Of a stretch of DNA of 32,026 nucleotides, positions 1-11,935 are shown piece after piece (position 1 is the stretch's first letter; each line of letters starts with the position of its first letter). The DNA is from Cercozoa sp. M6MM. Its lineage: Eukaryota; Endomyxa: Ascetosporea. The position numbers were made by a program, and so were the translations under genes. The stretch lies in NCBI GenBank assembly GCA_040357565.1, contig JBDODJ010000127.1. One strand, 5' to 3'. The notes beneath the pieces were generated by a model. That model worked only from the letters and a program-made list of their open reading frames with translations. It was not told where the DNA came from and made no database searches.

Positions 1-66
<66 letters not shown>
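1..66. repeat. (AC)n microsatellite at left edge
   Basis: The window opens with an uninterrupted AC dinucleotide array and passes straight into unique sequence just before the first recognisable exon. It is probably inside an intron of the large gene that starts to the left. The right end of the window is also a GT/CA array. Confidence 0.98.
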
Positions 67-69
<3 letters not shown>

Positions 70-102
70 GCTTGGTTAAATATAAGCCTCTTTTGGATGT
101 AG

Positions 103-3100
103 AATTGAGTCGCACATCCGGATTACTGGATTCCCAAACACTACGATTGGATTGCGATCTGTGTCTGTGCATCCATCGGTTGTGTCCATCGATTGCGACA
201 CAATGTTTGACAACGTGGCATTCCTGGGCTCATTGAACCTCCTTGATCCGGAGGAGAATGGCATAGGACAAGCTAAAAGTGTCCTTAACGACGAAAACCA
301 TAAGTGGATTAAGCTACCTGCTTTAAAAGTGCTAAGTGATCTGTCTATCGGCCACTACGCGGTTGCTGTTGACGCGAATTTGAAACCTGTTTCTGGGTAT
401 CTTTTGCAGGTACAAATAAGTCATGATAATGTTTTCTGTGTAGACACTGCCCTTTTCCGCCAGACTTTCAGCTTGTCAACTCGTTTGAGTGGACAGCGGA
501 CTTGCACGTTGACGAATGGTTTTCTACGCAGAAAGCACAACAACAACTCGTCCAAGCCATCGCGGGATGTGTGCTTCCTGAGTCGGCGAGAGCGCTGCAT
601 TCGACCGTGCTAAAGTTCGACAACAACGACCCATTGTGTGCTTTCTTTTGCTCTGTTGTTGACATTCATTGGTTTGACTGTCGCAGTGCTCAAGAATTCT
701 TGTCGATTGTGCTGCGAAATATAGTGTCTTTAAACACCCTCGACATCCAGCTTTATTTTACATTCTCCGGAACGGGAACGCTCTTTGCTCCTCAGTACGT
801 TCTCTCTCTACACCCCTATATGTACCAAACGGTTTTCTCACAGACTGCGCTGGGTGACGGAGCGTCTGTCGGTGGACATAATGACCGGGCAGACGTGGTC
901 GGTGCAGCTGCCGCGACTGGAGTTGGTGGGCGAGATGTCCCTCCAAGTGCGCGTACTGGCCGAGTTGGACATGTGCTCACTGACACATGCGAGCAGCGTG
1001 ACGTTTGGAGGCATGTGGACTGCCGACATAGACGCCTTCTTTCGGAGTCAGTTGTATCACGACGGTGACGGCGGTTTCGTCAGTCCGCAGAGTTCGGTGA
1101 CCACTGTAGCCATGGGTCAGAGTATGCCGCCTTGTCGCACTGCGCACGTGCCGTTTGTCGACATTGTTTCGACACCTCCGACGACCTTGTCGATGCTGGA
1201 CCTGCCTGACACGGTTGCCGACCTGTCACAGTACGCTTGTGTTTCGTGCATTTGTCTGGGGGGGGGGGGGGGTCAGGGTCAAGTCAGAGTAACCATTGTA
1301 GACTGCACGCACCAGTGGTCAACTCGGTCCGCGTGGATCGCAGTGGCCGACTGTGGGGGGTGTCGTTGGACGACATCAACTGCGGTCCTCTGGAACCGTC
1401 GCTCGTGTTTGTGGGCAGTACCGATGTGATGGCACGTGGTCACTCGGAGCACCAGATGTCGCTGTCACTCATGAGTCGTCTCACTCTGGCCGATGACGAC
1501 GAGTCGATGCGGCGCTTCCTCAGTGCCGCCAAGTCCGTCATGCAGCAGCGAGTCATTGTGTATGATCGCTACAGTGAGGACGGTTTCGTCGGTCTTCCGA
1601 TCGCCAGTCGTGGCTACGTATTCGCACGCTGCGTTTCTCATATTGGTACACCGTCTCTCTCACTCATATTTAAGGCTGTATATCTGACCCCTGTGTGACT
1701 AGCACTCCGCATGGACCGACTCAACATGACGCAGTTGGACTCGTCGAAATACGCACATGATGCCAATGTGGCCATCTCGCTGCCACTACGAACGATCAGT
1801 GGTACCTTTTGGCGGTGATCACACCATGTCATACTGAGAGAGGTATCAATCGTGACCCTTCACAGGCCACGTGGTACGGTTTCGCGGTCCCAGTCGCAGT
1901 TCGAGCGAAGGTGACTTTCCGTTCGATGGCGTCGCAGATGAGCAGTTCGAGTCGCCGCTGTTTTGGGAGACGGGCGATCACTCCAACGGTGACACTGAGA
2001 TCAGTCTCACTTGCCACATCAGGGACGGTTTCATGGGTACCTTGTTGACACGTGCCAACTGGGGGAGGGTGGTACCGGTACTGGAGTGTTGGAGTACTGC
2101 AGGTCTGCGCGAGAGTCTGATGTTACTGACGCACCTGGAGACCACTGACGGTGCCAAGTGGGACGGTACCAACCCGCCAGTGGCATCACTGCCGACGCAC
2201 GTGCAACCTCACGCGGCCTTTGTGCCGCCGTTTCGCCTGCAAGAAACGCTGCCGTCGGGCGTGGTTTCGCTCAACTCGACACTGCGACGAGCCTACTCGT
2301 TCAACATGACCTGTACCTCTCCTGTCTATTTGTACTGTCCATATGTACTTGTGTATATGTACTTGTGTATATGTCTTGTGTACATGTACTTGTGTACTGT
2401 GCACATGTGGCTACAGTGAGACAGCTGCGTGACATGTCGGTACTGCAGTCGGGTCACACAGGCTTGTTCCTGACGCTGCGTGTGCTGCCCTCCATCGGGT
2501 CACTCGAGATGCCGAGTCAGCGACAGGCTTGTTCGTTCAAGTACGGTGCGGTGGACTGGTGTGTACTGCCGCAGGTACTGCTGCGAGTGCCCTTCCCTCT
2601 GGTCAGAGAGGTGCCCACCTTCACCTTGGACTACGGCTCACGTGAGCCCAACACTGTCGGCTCAGTCGCCTTTGATCGCGTGCACTTTGTGCCGCCGCTC
2701 ACGTGGAACACTACATCGGCGGGACGCGGTCGCGTGGTTCGGTAGTGCCACCTTTTTACACCCCTCCCTCTGTTTTACCCTCCCCCCTACCCCCTTACCC
2801 AGAGTGCGTTTCGAGTTCACGCACCGTTACGAGTACGAGCGGACGGAAATTCTCGTGGTGGAACGCACGCGCAACGACAGCGAGGCCGAAGTGGCGATTC
2901 CGCGGATGCGGTATCTGCTGATGTCCGCGCGGATGACTGTAACTTTGACCCCCTTGACTGATCGGTGACTGTACAGATGGTCGGACCTGGCGCACTTCGG
3001 CGGCGTCGATGTGCCACCGGTCGGACTGATCACTTTGCGTTGTTTCGCGTGGTTCGGTCGCTCCCTTAACGACAGTGGTACGGTCCATTTGTACCACCTG

Positions 3101-6100
3101 TGTTTGCTGTGTCTATTTGGACCTTTGTTTGGACGCAGGCGACATGATCGAAATGAATCCGATGAAAGTGGTGTCGAATATCACTTTCAACAACGAGCGC
3201 AACTGGGAGCCTCTGAATGTCACTGTTGATATCGATGATCCTGGTACAAAACACTGGTCTAATTGGACCGATATTGAGGGTACAAATACTCGGTACAAAT
3301 GTGCGGGACAAATGGACAGGTGCTCCGCGTCGGTCCGACCTGTGTAGTGTCGCCGACAAGAGCGTCGCCTTGCAGCCTGTGTTCACTTTCAGCGTGTTTC
3401 CCAACGAGACCAGTCAGGCCACACCTGCGTGTACACTCGAGTTTTACCCCCTACTCCCACCCTACCCCCTTAGCGGCCCCCCCTCCCCGACTGTCAGCAA
3501 GCACGTGATCTGGCACTACGGCGATCCGTACTACGAGGGAACCTACCGAATGAATGTGACACTACCATATGCCGTGCCTGTGGTACCCTCCTGTCTACTA
3601 CCTACACCTTGCATGTAGTACCAGAGAACGACTTTGTTTGTAGATGTGGCAAAACGGCACCCTGTCGGAGGAGTACGAGCAGTGGCACGACCGACCCCTG
3701 GTGCATCGGCATGCCGTGTTTGTGATCTACGAACGTGACCATGAGGGCACTGAGGCACGTGTGCACCGAGTGACACGTGCTGACCCGAAGAAACGCGCAC
3801 TGGAACCATTGGTGCCTGCCAATGCGTCGTCTGGCGTCACGTACAACCTTGTCCATTACTTACTTTGTATTTGTTTTTCATGTATTTTATATGTATTTTT
3901 TCTGTATTTTTAACGTATTTTTGCTGTATTTTTATGTTTCCAAGTATTTTCTTGTTGTGTGTGTTTTGGTATTTTTCTGTGACGCAGGTGGGCCAACAAG
4001 TTCGAGTTCGAGTTGCTCCGCGCGGAAGGCATCCCGACGCAGCAGTTCGTCTTCGTGCTGGCCAGTGGTGCCTCGCTGCAGCACACGTGTCGCTTCGATA
4101 GTTCGAGTCACGAGAATGCCTTCTCTTTCCTGGCACTGCAGCCGCTGCGTCACTTCCAGGTACACTCCAGGTCACACCTAGTCACCGGGTCACAGCTTCC
4201 GCGCGGATGCTCTGCTGTGTGACACGTAGACACGCCTGTTGGCAGTGGAACCGACAGCAGCGCTGCTGACTTCGATCAACGAACCTTTGGTATTTCTCGT
4301 GTCTTTCTGGGTGATTTCTTGTATTTCCTGGTGACCGTATGACGTCACTAATTCCTGGTATTTGTCTGGGTGACTACAGGGAGTGTGGGAGGACTTTGAA
4401 ATGTTTCGCGAAGGCGAGCAGCCGTCGCAGATTCGCGTTGTAGATCGCGTGTACCGTTTTTCTGTATTTTCCTGAGGTGACTGGAGAGGAGGAAAATACG
4501 AAAAACATGTGCAGACCGCCAGTGGGTCGACTGGTGTTCGATCTGGTGACCAGTGTGTTTCGGCACTACGAGTTGTGTCTCGGTGTGAACGAACTGCCTT
4601 GTCGGCCTTTCATTCAGGCAGCATGTCGAAACGACAGGTACTGCTACTGTCTCTCTCCAGTGTCATGAACAAGCTTGTTGGATTTACTTACTGTCTGTTT
4701 GTGTGCAGTGATGTGGTTTGCGACAACGTGAGTTACCGACGCTACGTGACGGACTTCCTGTCGCTCAATTCCGATGGCTCACTGCGCAATGTCACACTCA
4801 CCCTTAAATACAATGAACTGGTACACACACTTTGTCTATTTGTACAACTGCGTTGTCCTGACTACAAGTAGTATGAGTTATCGCACCGGATGTACGCGTG
4901 GCCGCAACTGTCGTTTTTCTCGTCGGCGGAGACTCGCGATGTCTACGGCGAAACCGCGGCATTCCAGGCCACTGTGACACGGTTGGTTTTTCTCATATTT
5001 GTCTAGAGTGACCAGCGATCACTGAAGTGACCACTGATCGATATTGTGACCACTATGGTGTGACCACTATGGTGCACAGATCGGCCAGTCGCGTGCTGTC
5101 GGAGAGTCGGTGTCGCAGCGAGTACTACCCCTACCACTGCGGTGGCAGTATCAAGTGCTACGGCGTCGTTGCCTGCTCGGTCGACCTGTTTCCGGAGGAG
5201 GACTCGTGGTACACTTATCCGCATACTGTCCATATGTACCGTCCATATTGTACCGTCCATATTGTACCACCAGGGTACTCGTGGCCGGCACTGGATTCAA
5301 GGCACTCAGTGCCGTCAGTCGCTTCGGTACAGTTGCGTGGCTACATGTGTCTGTCTATGCTGTGAACATATGTCCCTTGTGTACTGTCCATGTGTACTGT
5401 CCATGTGTACTGTCCATGTGTACTGTCCATGTGTACACGAGGCAGGCTCGGTGCGAGCGTCGCTGCCGATGTCGTTCGAAGGCGTCGCTCGCACCGGCAG
5501 CGCCGACGACTGGGACAACTTCGACGTCTCGGTACGTTTGGACCTTAGTGTGTGCACAAAGTGTAGCCACTCTTTCTCTCTCTGTGGGACCATCTGTACG
5601 GTACAGGCGGACGAACCGGACGGTGTAGCCAGACAGGTGTTGTACGGTGCTCGCGTCGTTGACCTGGACGACGTTACGTCGCTCAAGACCTTCTTCGATG
5701 TGCCACGCATCCTTAAACTTGTTTCAGAGTCGGTTCATTTGTCCTTTTGGATTGTACTGTTTTTGTGGGAGTGTGCAGGAGCACACCGACGGCATCGAAA
5801 CCGAGAAGGTGCCGATGCACGTGCTGCGACACCTTGTGCGACTCACGCAGGGACCGAAAAAGTTCGGACTCACCGGTAACACTGCCTTAATCACTTTGTG
5901 CTGGTACAAATATGCACACAAATAAGGACAGATCCGGACGTGCTCATACAAGACCGATCGGCGATCATTTTCAAAACTCCGCGCGGATTCGAGGTGCACC
6001 AGCTTTTGTTTCTGTTGCTAGTTAGAGGTCTAATGCTGTTTAGGACGTGTTTATTGAACTTGGCGTCACTGTGTGGCTCTCGGTACCTCTAATTCTCCAA

Positions 6101-9100
6101 TAGGGAAAGTGCATGTATTTGGCTTTTTTGACTGGGAAACACAAACAGGGCGATCTGCCGGGAAACCTCGAGGATCCCTCTCTGAGTTACGGCGACATTC
6201 CTAACACTGTTGACACTAATTTTTGCCTCAATGGCGACTGTCTGGTGCACTTCACGCACCGATTCTACTCGTGGTCGGACGCATATGACGGACGCAATCG
6301 TTTGGTATTTTCGGTATTTTTCTGCTTCTGTTTTTTTTAATAGCTTTTGGATCGTTTCAGATCACATTCGACGGCGTGGTGTTTTTGGAGTTCCAGCAGC
6401 GCTATAAGAGCGGTGCATGGCGCAACTGCGAAAAGGTGCGCTTGAGTTGCTTTGCTTTGCTTTTTGTTTTTGTATTTGTGTGCATCCAGGCGGATTTGAT
6501 GTTGTCGTCTTGCGAGCGGAACGGCGGCGTACCAATGCAACTGGTGGCGTATAAACTCGACTCGGCACCGAATGTGAGTTATTTCACGTCTGTCTGAGTG
6601 GAGCAAAAGCTATTTCGCGAGTTTCGAGTAGGTCGAGTTCGCTGTGCGTTTTGTGGACCCGGTCGAGGAAGCGCATGTCATCGTGCAGGACGTTGAAGTG
6701 ATCTACGAAGCGGGCGGTACCAAACTGTGATTACAGTGTGTTTATTTGGGATCAATGTGTACCGAAAACACCAAAACTGAGGTGTTGGTGCAGTTGACAC
6801 GACGATGATTTATTTCGAGTTGCCGCGAGTTCCGCGTCTGATTTACGGAAACGACACTTACTTCTCGGTTGAACTTTTGGGTCGGCGTGGTATCCTCTGA
6901 CTTCTTTACCCTCTCTTCCTTGTCGCTCTGCCTTTACTCCCTCTCTCCTTCTGTAGATGAGTTGACAACGACGCGCGATCAGTGGTTGCTAAACGAGACC
7001 TCGGTGACGCCGACAGGCTACTACGTGTCCTTTGCGCCCTGCAACAACTACTCGGTGTTTACACCCCTTCCTTTCTCTTTATCCCCCACCCTTTATCTGC
7101 TCCCATTTACTCCCTTTTTCTCGCGCTCCACAGGCACCGGACCTTGAGACACTGGAGTGTCTGCCGTGCCTGCCAGGCGAGCACTCCATGTGTACCTTTC
7201 TCTCTCTACCTGTCTACCTGTCTACTACCTTACTGTCCTTCCTACTACCTTACTGTCCTTTCTACTACCTTACTGTCTGCCTACTACCTTACTGTCTGTC
7301 TACCTCGTGGGGGCAAACAACCCTGTCTGTGTGAAACAGACGGCCAGCCGTGTCGCAAGTGTCCTGCCGGCACGTACGCCGTCATGCAGGTACTCTACGC
7401 TTTGGTCCATTTGGACACATACCTATGTCCATTTGTAACTGAGTCCATTTGTACCAATACCGTAGCCAGCAGACGAAGACTTGTCGGACCTCTCGAATGC
7501 GCCGCGCGATCCCGTGAAGAACTCCACGTGCGTTCTTTCGCTGTGTTTTTTTTGTATTTTTTGTTGTATTTTTGTAGGTTGTATTTGTCTGTGCACTTTG
7601 TTGACTTGTGACTTTGTTGTTTTTTTTTGTATTTTGTTGTGTATTTCGCAGGTGCGTGACGTGCGGAATATTTTCCTTCTCGCTCGAGGGCTGGACTCGG
7701 TAGAACAAAGCGTTTTCGTATTTTCTAGGATTGTACAAATACGAAAATGGTGCTTTAAAGGTGCGAGGACTGCTACGGCCCGTCGTCGCTGGACGAGCGT
7801 GGCACGCCACTGACAGGTCTCAAGCAGTGCGAGCCCTGTCGGGAGGGCACGGTACTGCCCGACTTCCTTACTACCCTACTGCCTACCTACTGTGTCACGT
7901 GTGGACAGCCTTGTTTTCGTTCTGACTGTGACACTGTTTGGTAGTACACGCCACTGGCTTTCGATCAGAGTCCGGCACGCGTGTGTATCGAGTGTCCCAA
8001 GGGAGGTGCGACAACCTCTCCCGCACAAGCGTGTTTGTGTTGACTGGCACTGTGTGTGTGTCTCTGCTGTAGCCAAGTGCGTGGGCGATCAGGTCTTTTC
8101 GCAAGCTGGCTACTACGTACAGACCGACCCGGCCACTGGTACAACAATGAAAAACGACATCTGGACCGTTTAAATATACCATAATAATACGAAAATAGGC
8201 ATCGTGAAATCCACACGCTGCAAGGCTGGTCACTGCCTGCCTGGCAACTCGTGTCCGTGCGTTTCTTGTACTTGTCCGAACTGACTGACTGACTCTTTCT
8301 TGTATTTGTTGGGAGACTCAACTGACTCAAAAACACACAACTGAACTGAGCAGAATCGAACCGACGCTGGATGGACGAAAACACGCTCAAAGCTGTTGCT
8401 CTGCCTTCCGTTTGGACCACCGGTCGAACCCAATGTGCGGCACGTGTGAACCTGTACCTTTTCTGTATTTCTCTCGTTTTGGTAAGATACAAGAAAAGTA
8501 AAACTTTTGTTGAATTTAGGGTGCGGTGGAACTGAATGGTTCGTGTCTCAAATGCGAAATTGGCGACTCGATGTATCGGCCTGTGATCTCATTCGTAAAT
8601 CTTCAGTTCGTTTGACCAGTTCAGCTTGTCTCAAACAAGCTTCTTTTTGCAAGTGCAGCTTGTAATGATCGGCTACGTCGGCGTCGTGCACTTTTTGGCG
8701 CAGAACCTGCGCGATGCGACGGTTCGAATCACAATGTACTATCTACAGATGCTGCGGCTGTTCGAAGGTGCGTTCGACAAGTCACTTTCGTCCTGGTACA
8801 ATCGATCACTCTCTTGAACAACCTTGAATGATCGCTGACATCCTCTTTTTGGATATTGTTTATTTAGGCTGCTGCGTTTCTTCTACGGCGTTTTCGACAT
8901 GGGTAAGCTGAGTTTAGTTTGTTTACTCTTATTGTGGGGGGGGGGGGTATTTTACAGTGTGTCAGATGTGTCGTTCGTCGACCCGCAACAAGCCTGTGTG
9001 GGCTATGCGACGCCATTGTCGCACATGCTCGTGCCGTTCTTGAAACCGATCTTGCTGCTGACCTCGCTCACGATCTTCCTGGGACTTTACCATATGGTTC

Positions 9101-10522
9101 GTTTGTGGCGCACCAACGAAGGCTTCACGAATGCGACGCAGTCCGTCGTTATGCAGGTAGTTTTGGCAGTTGCGCTTTGAAAGCTTTCAATTTGCCAAGA
9201 TTAAAAATAACGTTTCAGGTGCGTCGCACGTCGCTGTACATTGTCGTGTCGAGTCTGGCCAGTATTATGGACAAACTGATTCATCTGCTGCTTGGATGTC
9301 GAAAACTTACCGTGGTACTCTTTGTTTTTAACTTAGTTACTTTAAAAAAAAACTGATTGAGTTTCTTGAGATGATTTGAGTTGATGATTTGAGTTTTGTC
9401 TGTTGCTTTTGGACAGGACGAAACACGTCTCGTGCGACGCTATCCCATGTTGGACTGCGCTTCGGATACCTACTTTTACGTTCAGTTAATTGCCGGCGTC
9501 GTTGCGATCTTCATCTTTTCGTTGGTGCGTTTCCATTCAATCATGCAGGTATCTAGAAAAGGCATGAAACAAGCATGGTTTTTATTGTGAGACAGCCCTT
9601 CTACTACGTCTACCAGTTGCGAAAGATGCAAGAGCGCGGAGTGTTGTTCACTCGCTGGGGTCAGCGTTTCTTTGGCATCTTTACCGAGGTGTACCGTCCG
9701 TCGCTGTACATGTGGGAGATGGTCGCGCTGGCTCGTCGCATGTCGATGATTCTGCTCATGTTTGGGTCAGTTTGACGATCTGGAATATTAACTTGGTGGT
9801 GTCAAATACAGAGTGCATGTGTAGATTTGAGTACCTGCTGTCGGATGATGAGTTGTTGATGGCGCTGATGATGATCTCGCTGGTGTCACTGCTGGTGCAC
9901 GTGTACCTGATGCCGTATCGTCGCGTCACCGATAATATTATGGAGACTATGGTGCTGTCACTGCACGTCATGATTCTCTTTGGTTTCATCATGGCCGACG
10001 ATCCAATGTCACCGGTCCAGATGGTACTCTACTCTTGACTTGACTTGACTTTACTTTACTTTACTTTACGTTACTGATGAGAAACGTGTCTGTTGATAGA
10101 CCATCTACCGCATGAGTGTGATGATCACGTCGCTGCTGCTGTTTGTGACGGTTTATGTCGTCAAGAACTTTAGCATTCGACTTCGCAGAGCGCACAAACA
10201 GGCCTATTACACGAGTATCATTTTTCGTATTTGTGTCCATCCATGTGGATTGTTCTAACCGTGTTTTTTGAGTGCAGTCAACGGCGAAGTGATAATGTCG
10301 CAAGCTGCTCTACTGCCTTACTTTGTTCGCAAGCACCGTTATCGGTATTTTCTTGTGTACCGAATTGTCTGTCTGTTTTGTCCTTTTGTTATTGTGTAAG
10401 TGAACTCAGATTATTCGTCAAATGGGCGCAAGCGTTGCTAGGCACGAGGTTCCTGCGTTGGATGGATCAGCGACACAACTATCGCGTCCGACATGCCGTC
10501 ATGCATGTAGACACTTTCTTCT

Positions 10523-10560
<38 letters not shown>

Positions 10561-11755
10561 TATACGATGTGTATTTCTTTACCCTTTGATTGAGTGACTC
10601 AGTTGATATCGGACTGCATGTTCACGCGCGGCGACTTGCTGCAGTACCTGCGCGGCGGCGGCGTCTTTGCCGAGGACGAAGGAATTCTTGCGCTGGCCGA
10701 GGCTGTCGCTGTTGAAAATGAGGCGCTGCTCGAGGTATTTTTTATAAAGTGTTGTTCACTACTTGTTTACGTATTTGTTTATTTAGTTGTAGCTTCTTAA
10801 GTGTTATTAATGTGTTTGTGTTCTGGTTTGAGAAGGGCCCTGAAACGCAAGAGAAGCCGCAGGCGCCGCGGCGCGGACTGTGGAGCGAGGTGACGCGAAA
10901 GTTGCAGCTGTACGCCGAGGAGGCCATGCACAACAGCAGCAGCAACGCGTGGCGCATGTTGCTGCGACGTCTGTTGGCGCGCACACTCGTCGAGACACTG
11001 CGCATTCAGGAGGCCGAGAAACGGGAGGAAGAGTTGCGAGAACAGGCCGAGGACAACGCCAAACGACGTCGCGCAGGTCTTGTGGAACTGCAGCACACGC
11101 CGAATACACAGGTCGCTCTCGTCGGACGCTGGTTCCGTACGGTCTTTCTAATGTGTACCTACTCAGACAGTAAATGATATATGAAACAGGCTTCTACATT
11201 GCGGGCTACGACATCTTTGACACCGAGGACAACAACTGCTACAGCAACCGACGGCTCGACCACCCGGAGGACGATGCCTACGAGGAAGAGAGTACCCTTC
11301 CTATCCCCCCTCCCCCCGTTGAGTACGAGTGAGATATGAGAGTACCCCCGGTAGATCTGCCGGCACCTGCATTCATGCGACGAGGCGCCGTTATTGGCGA
11401 TGTTCTCGCTCAGTTCGACGGCAGCAGTCGCGTTCAGATGACGCGTGGTCTCGCCTCGCCGCTCACTGGTTTGACCATCCTTCTTTCTTTGTGACTTCCG
11501 AGGTATGTGAATTTGCGTCACCTGTAGAAACGCAAAGCGAGCAACTGCGCCAGCACAAGCGACTCAAGCGCATTGTAACAGCTGTCTTTGCCTTTTTGTA
11601 GGAATGCAACTAACTCTGTATTGCAGGAGAGACTGAAGCAACGGGAGCACCGCGACGAGGTCATGCAGCGCGAGGCTGGACACAAGACCTGGGCCACCAC
11701 CTACGACGAGTCCGGCATGCACGACGGGCCTGGCTACTACGCGCAGCACGATTGA
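103..11755 (+). CDS. Giant multi-pass membrane protein, receptor-like (5'-partial, about 57 exons)
   Basis: Partial gene; the start lies left of the window. Joining exons by frame and GT/AG sites gives one open frame of about 2,480 codons ending in TGA at 11753-11755. Exons include 103-396, 444-794, 844-1230, 1302-1645, 1703-1801, 1866-2312, 2417-2741, 3139-3243, 3644-3840, 3988-4159, 4709-4820, 5080-5208, 5607-5720, 6104-6304, 6957-7054, 7652-7699, 8659-8795, 8966-9156, 9417-9548, 9596-9765, 9825-10023, 10100-10226, 10836-11076, 11355-11468 and 11627-11755. From N to C the protein has about 1,600 residues of beta-like, N-glycosylation-rich ectodomain, a Cys-rich stretch, about eight hydrophobic segments, and a charged tail with a coiled-coil-like section. 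The layout resembles protist 7TM/TRP-like proteins with ephrin-receptor-like Cys repeats. The ectodomain family is not recognised, and ligand and function are unknown. The junction after exon 2803 (near 2923) and the exon ending at 8453 are least certain. That it is a single gene rests on phase agreement across dozens of introns. Confidence 0.85.
1258..1272 (+). repeat. G15 run inside an intron
   Basis: A run of 15 G lies in the sense orientation within the predicted intron 1231-1301 of the giant gene. A second G-run intron in the same gene is at 8936-8947. They contrast with the sense-C runs in introns of the minus-strand genes. Confidence 0.95.
3841..3987 (+). repeat. Intron built of GTATTTTT-like words
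   Basis: The intron between the exons ending at 3840 and starting at 3988 is largely made of repeats close to tgtatttttctgtattttta. Similar intron bodies occur at 7528-7651 and, less regularly, at 4290-4379 and 6305-6360. The word itself resembles a 5' splice site, which may reflect slippage of the donor region. Confidence 0.8.
5387..5440 (+). repeat. 13-nt tandem repeat (TGTACTGTCCATG)n in an intron
   Basis: About four near-perfect copies of a 13-nt unit, tgtactgtccatg, lie inside the intron 5327-5445 of the giant gene. Related words (gtccatttgtacc, gtccatattgtacc) make up other introns at 2313-2416, 3078-3138, 5209-5273 and 7390-7465. Spliced exons on both sides keep frame, so the array is intronic. 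Confidence 0.9.
7134..8594 (+). other. Cys-rich ephrin-receptor-like region of the giant protein
   Basis: About ten consecutive short exons (7134-7191, 7340-7389, 7466-7527, 7652-7699, 7761-7851, 7945-8032, 8073-8138, 8199-8256, one ending at 8453, and 8520-8594) encode paired cysteines spaced as in ephrin-receptor-like/GCC2-GCC3 repeats. Visible motifs are CLPCLPGEHS, PCRKCPAGTY, CVTCGIFSFSLEGW, CEDCYG, CEPCREGT, CIECPKGG, CKAGHCLPGNSC, MCGTCEPG and CLKCEIGDSM. In known proteins this arrangement sits just outside the membrane, and the first hydrophobic segment follows directly here. Family assignment is by pattern only. Confidence 0.7.
7192..7339 (+). repeat. Tandem TACTACCTTACTGTC-type repeat in an intron
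   Basis: The intron after the first Cys-rich exon contains four to five copies of a 15-18 nt unit around tactaccttactgtcc, preceded by short ctgtctac repeats. A diverged piece (ttactaccctactgcc) recurs in the intron at 7852-7944. Confidence 0.85.
8574..10226 (+). other. Multi-pass membrane domain of the giant protein
   Basis: Exons here encode about eight hydrophobic stretches: VISFLVMIGYVGVVHFL (across the 8595-8658 intron), LKPILLLTSLTIFLGLY, SLYIVVSSLASIMDKLIHLL, VQLIAGVVAIFIFSLV, a stretch after the WEMVALARR motif, LLMALMMISLVSLLVHVY, METMVLSLHVMILFGFIM and SVMITSLLLFVTVYVV. The combination of a tyrosine-rich loop, YRPSLYMWE and then RR before a membrane helix is typical of TRP-like or ephrin-repeat 7TM proteins of protists. 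No pore or DRY-type motif was recognised, so channel or receptor activity cannot be decided. Confidence 0.75.
10526..10558. repeat. (TA)n microsatellite in an intron
   Basis: A run of about 16 TA units lies in the intron between the exons ending at 10506 and starting at 10603 of the giant gene. Another TA-rich intron is at 31552-31678. Confidence 0.95.
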
Positions 11756-11872
11756 GCGACTGCGCTTTGATTGTTTATATGAGCTACTGGTATCGTAAAG
11801 TAAGGATAAGGCCTTTCGTTCCCGCGGCGTGACCAACGCAGCCGTTTCAATTGAACCGCTGCAAACCGCCAA

Positions 11873-11878
11873 AATAAA
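11873..11878 (+). terminator. Candidate polyadenylation signal of the giant gene
   Basis: An AATAAA hexamer lies 118 nt after the TGA of the giant gene and about 60 nt before the ATG of the oxidoreductase gene, in an A-rich stretch. It suits a 3' processing signal, but the organism's consensus is unknown. Confidence 0.35.
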
Positions 11879-11935
11879 AAATTAACAAAAAACAACTTTG
11901 CAATTGCTCACTCGACCTGTGTACAGCACGTGCGT

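Noticed and set aside
5387-5440. Regular 13-nt array as a CRISPR-like structure
   Set aside because: There are no spacers, the units abut directly, and the flanking exons splice in frame, so it is an intronic tandem repeat in a eukaryotic gene.
8700-8740. GGTTCGAATC as a tRNA B box
   Set aside because: It lies within a membrane-helix exon and no acceptor stem or A box can be formed around it.
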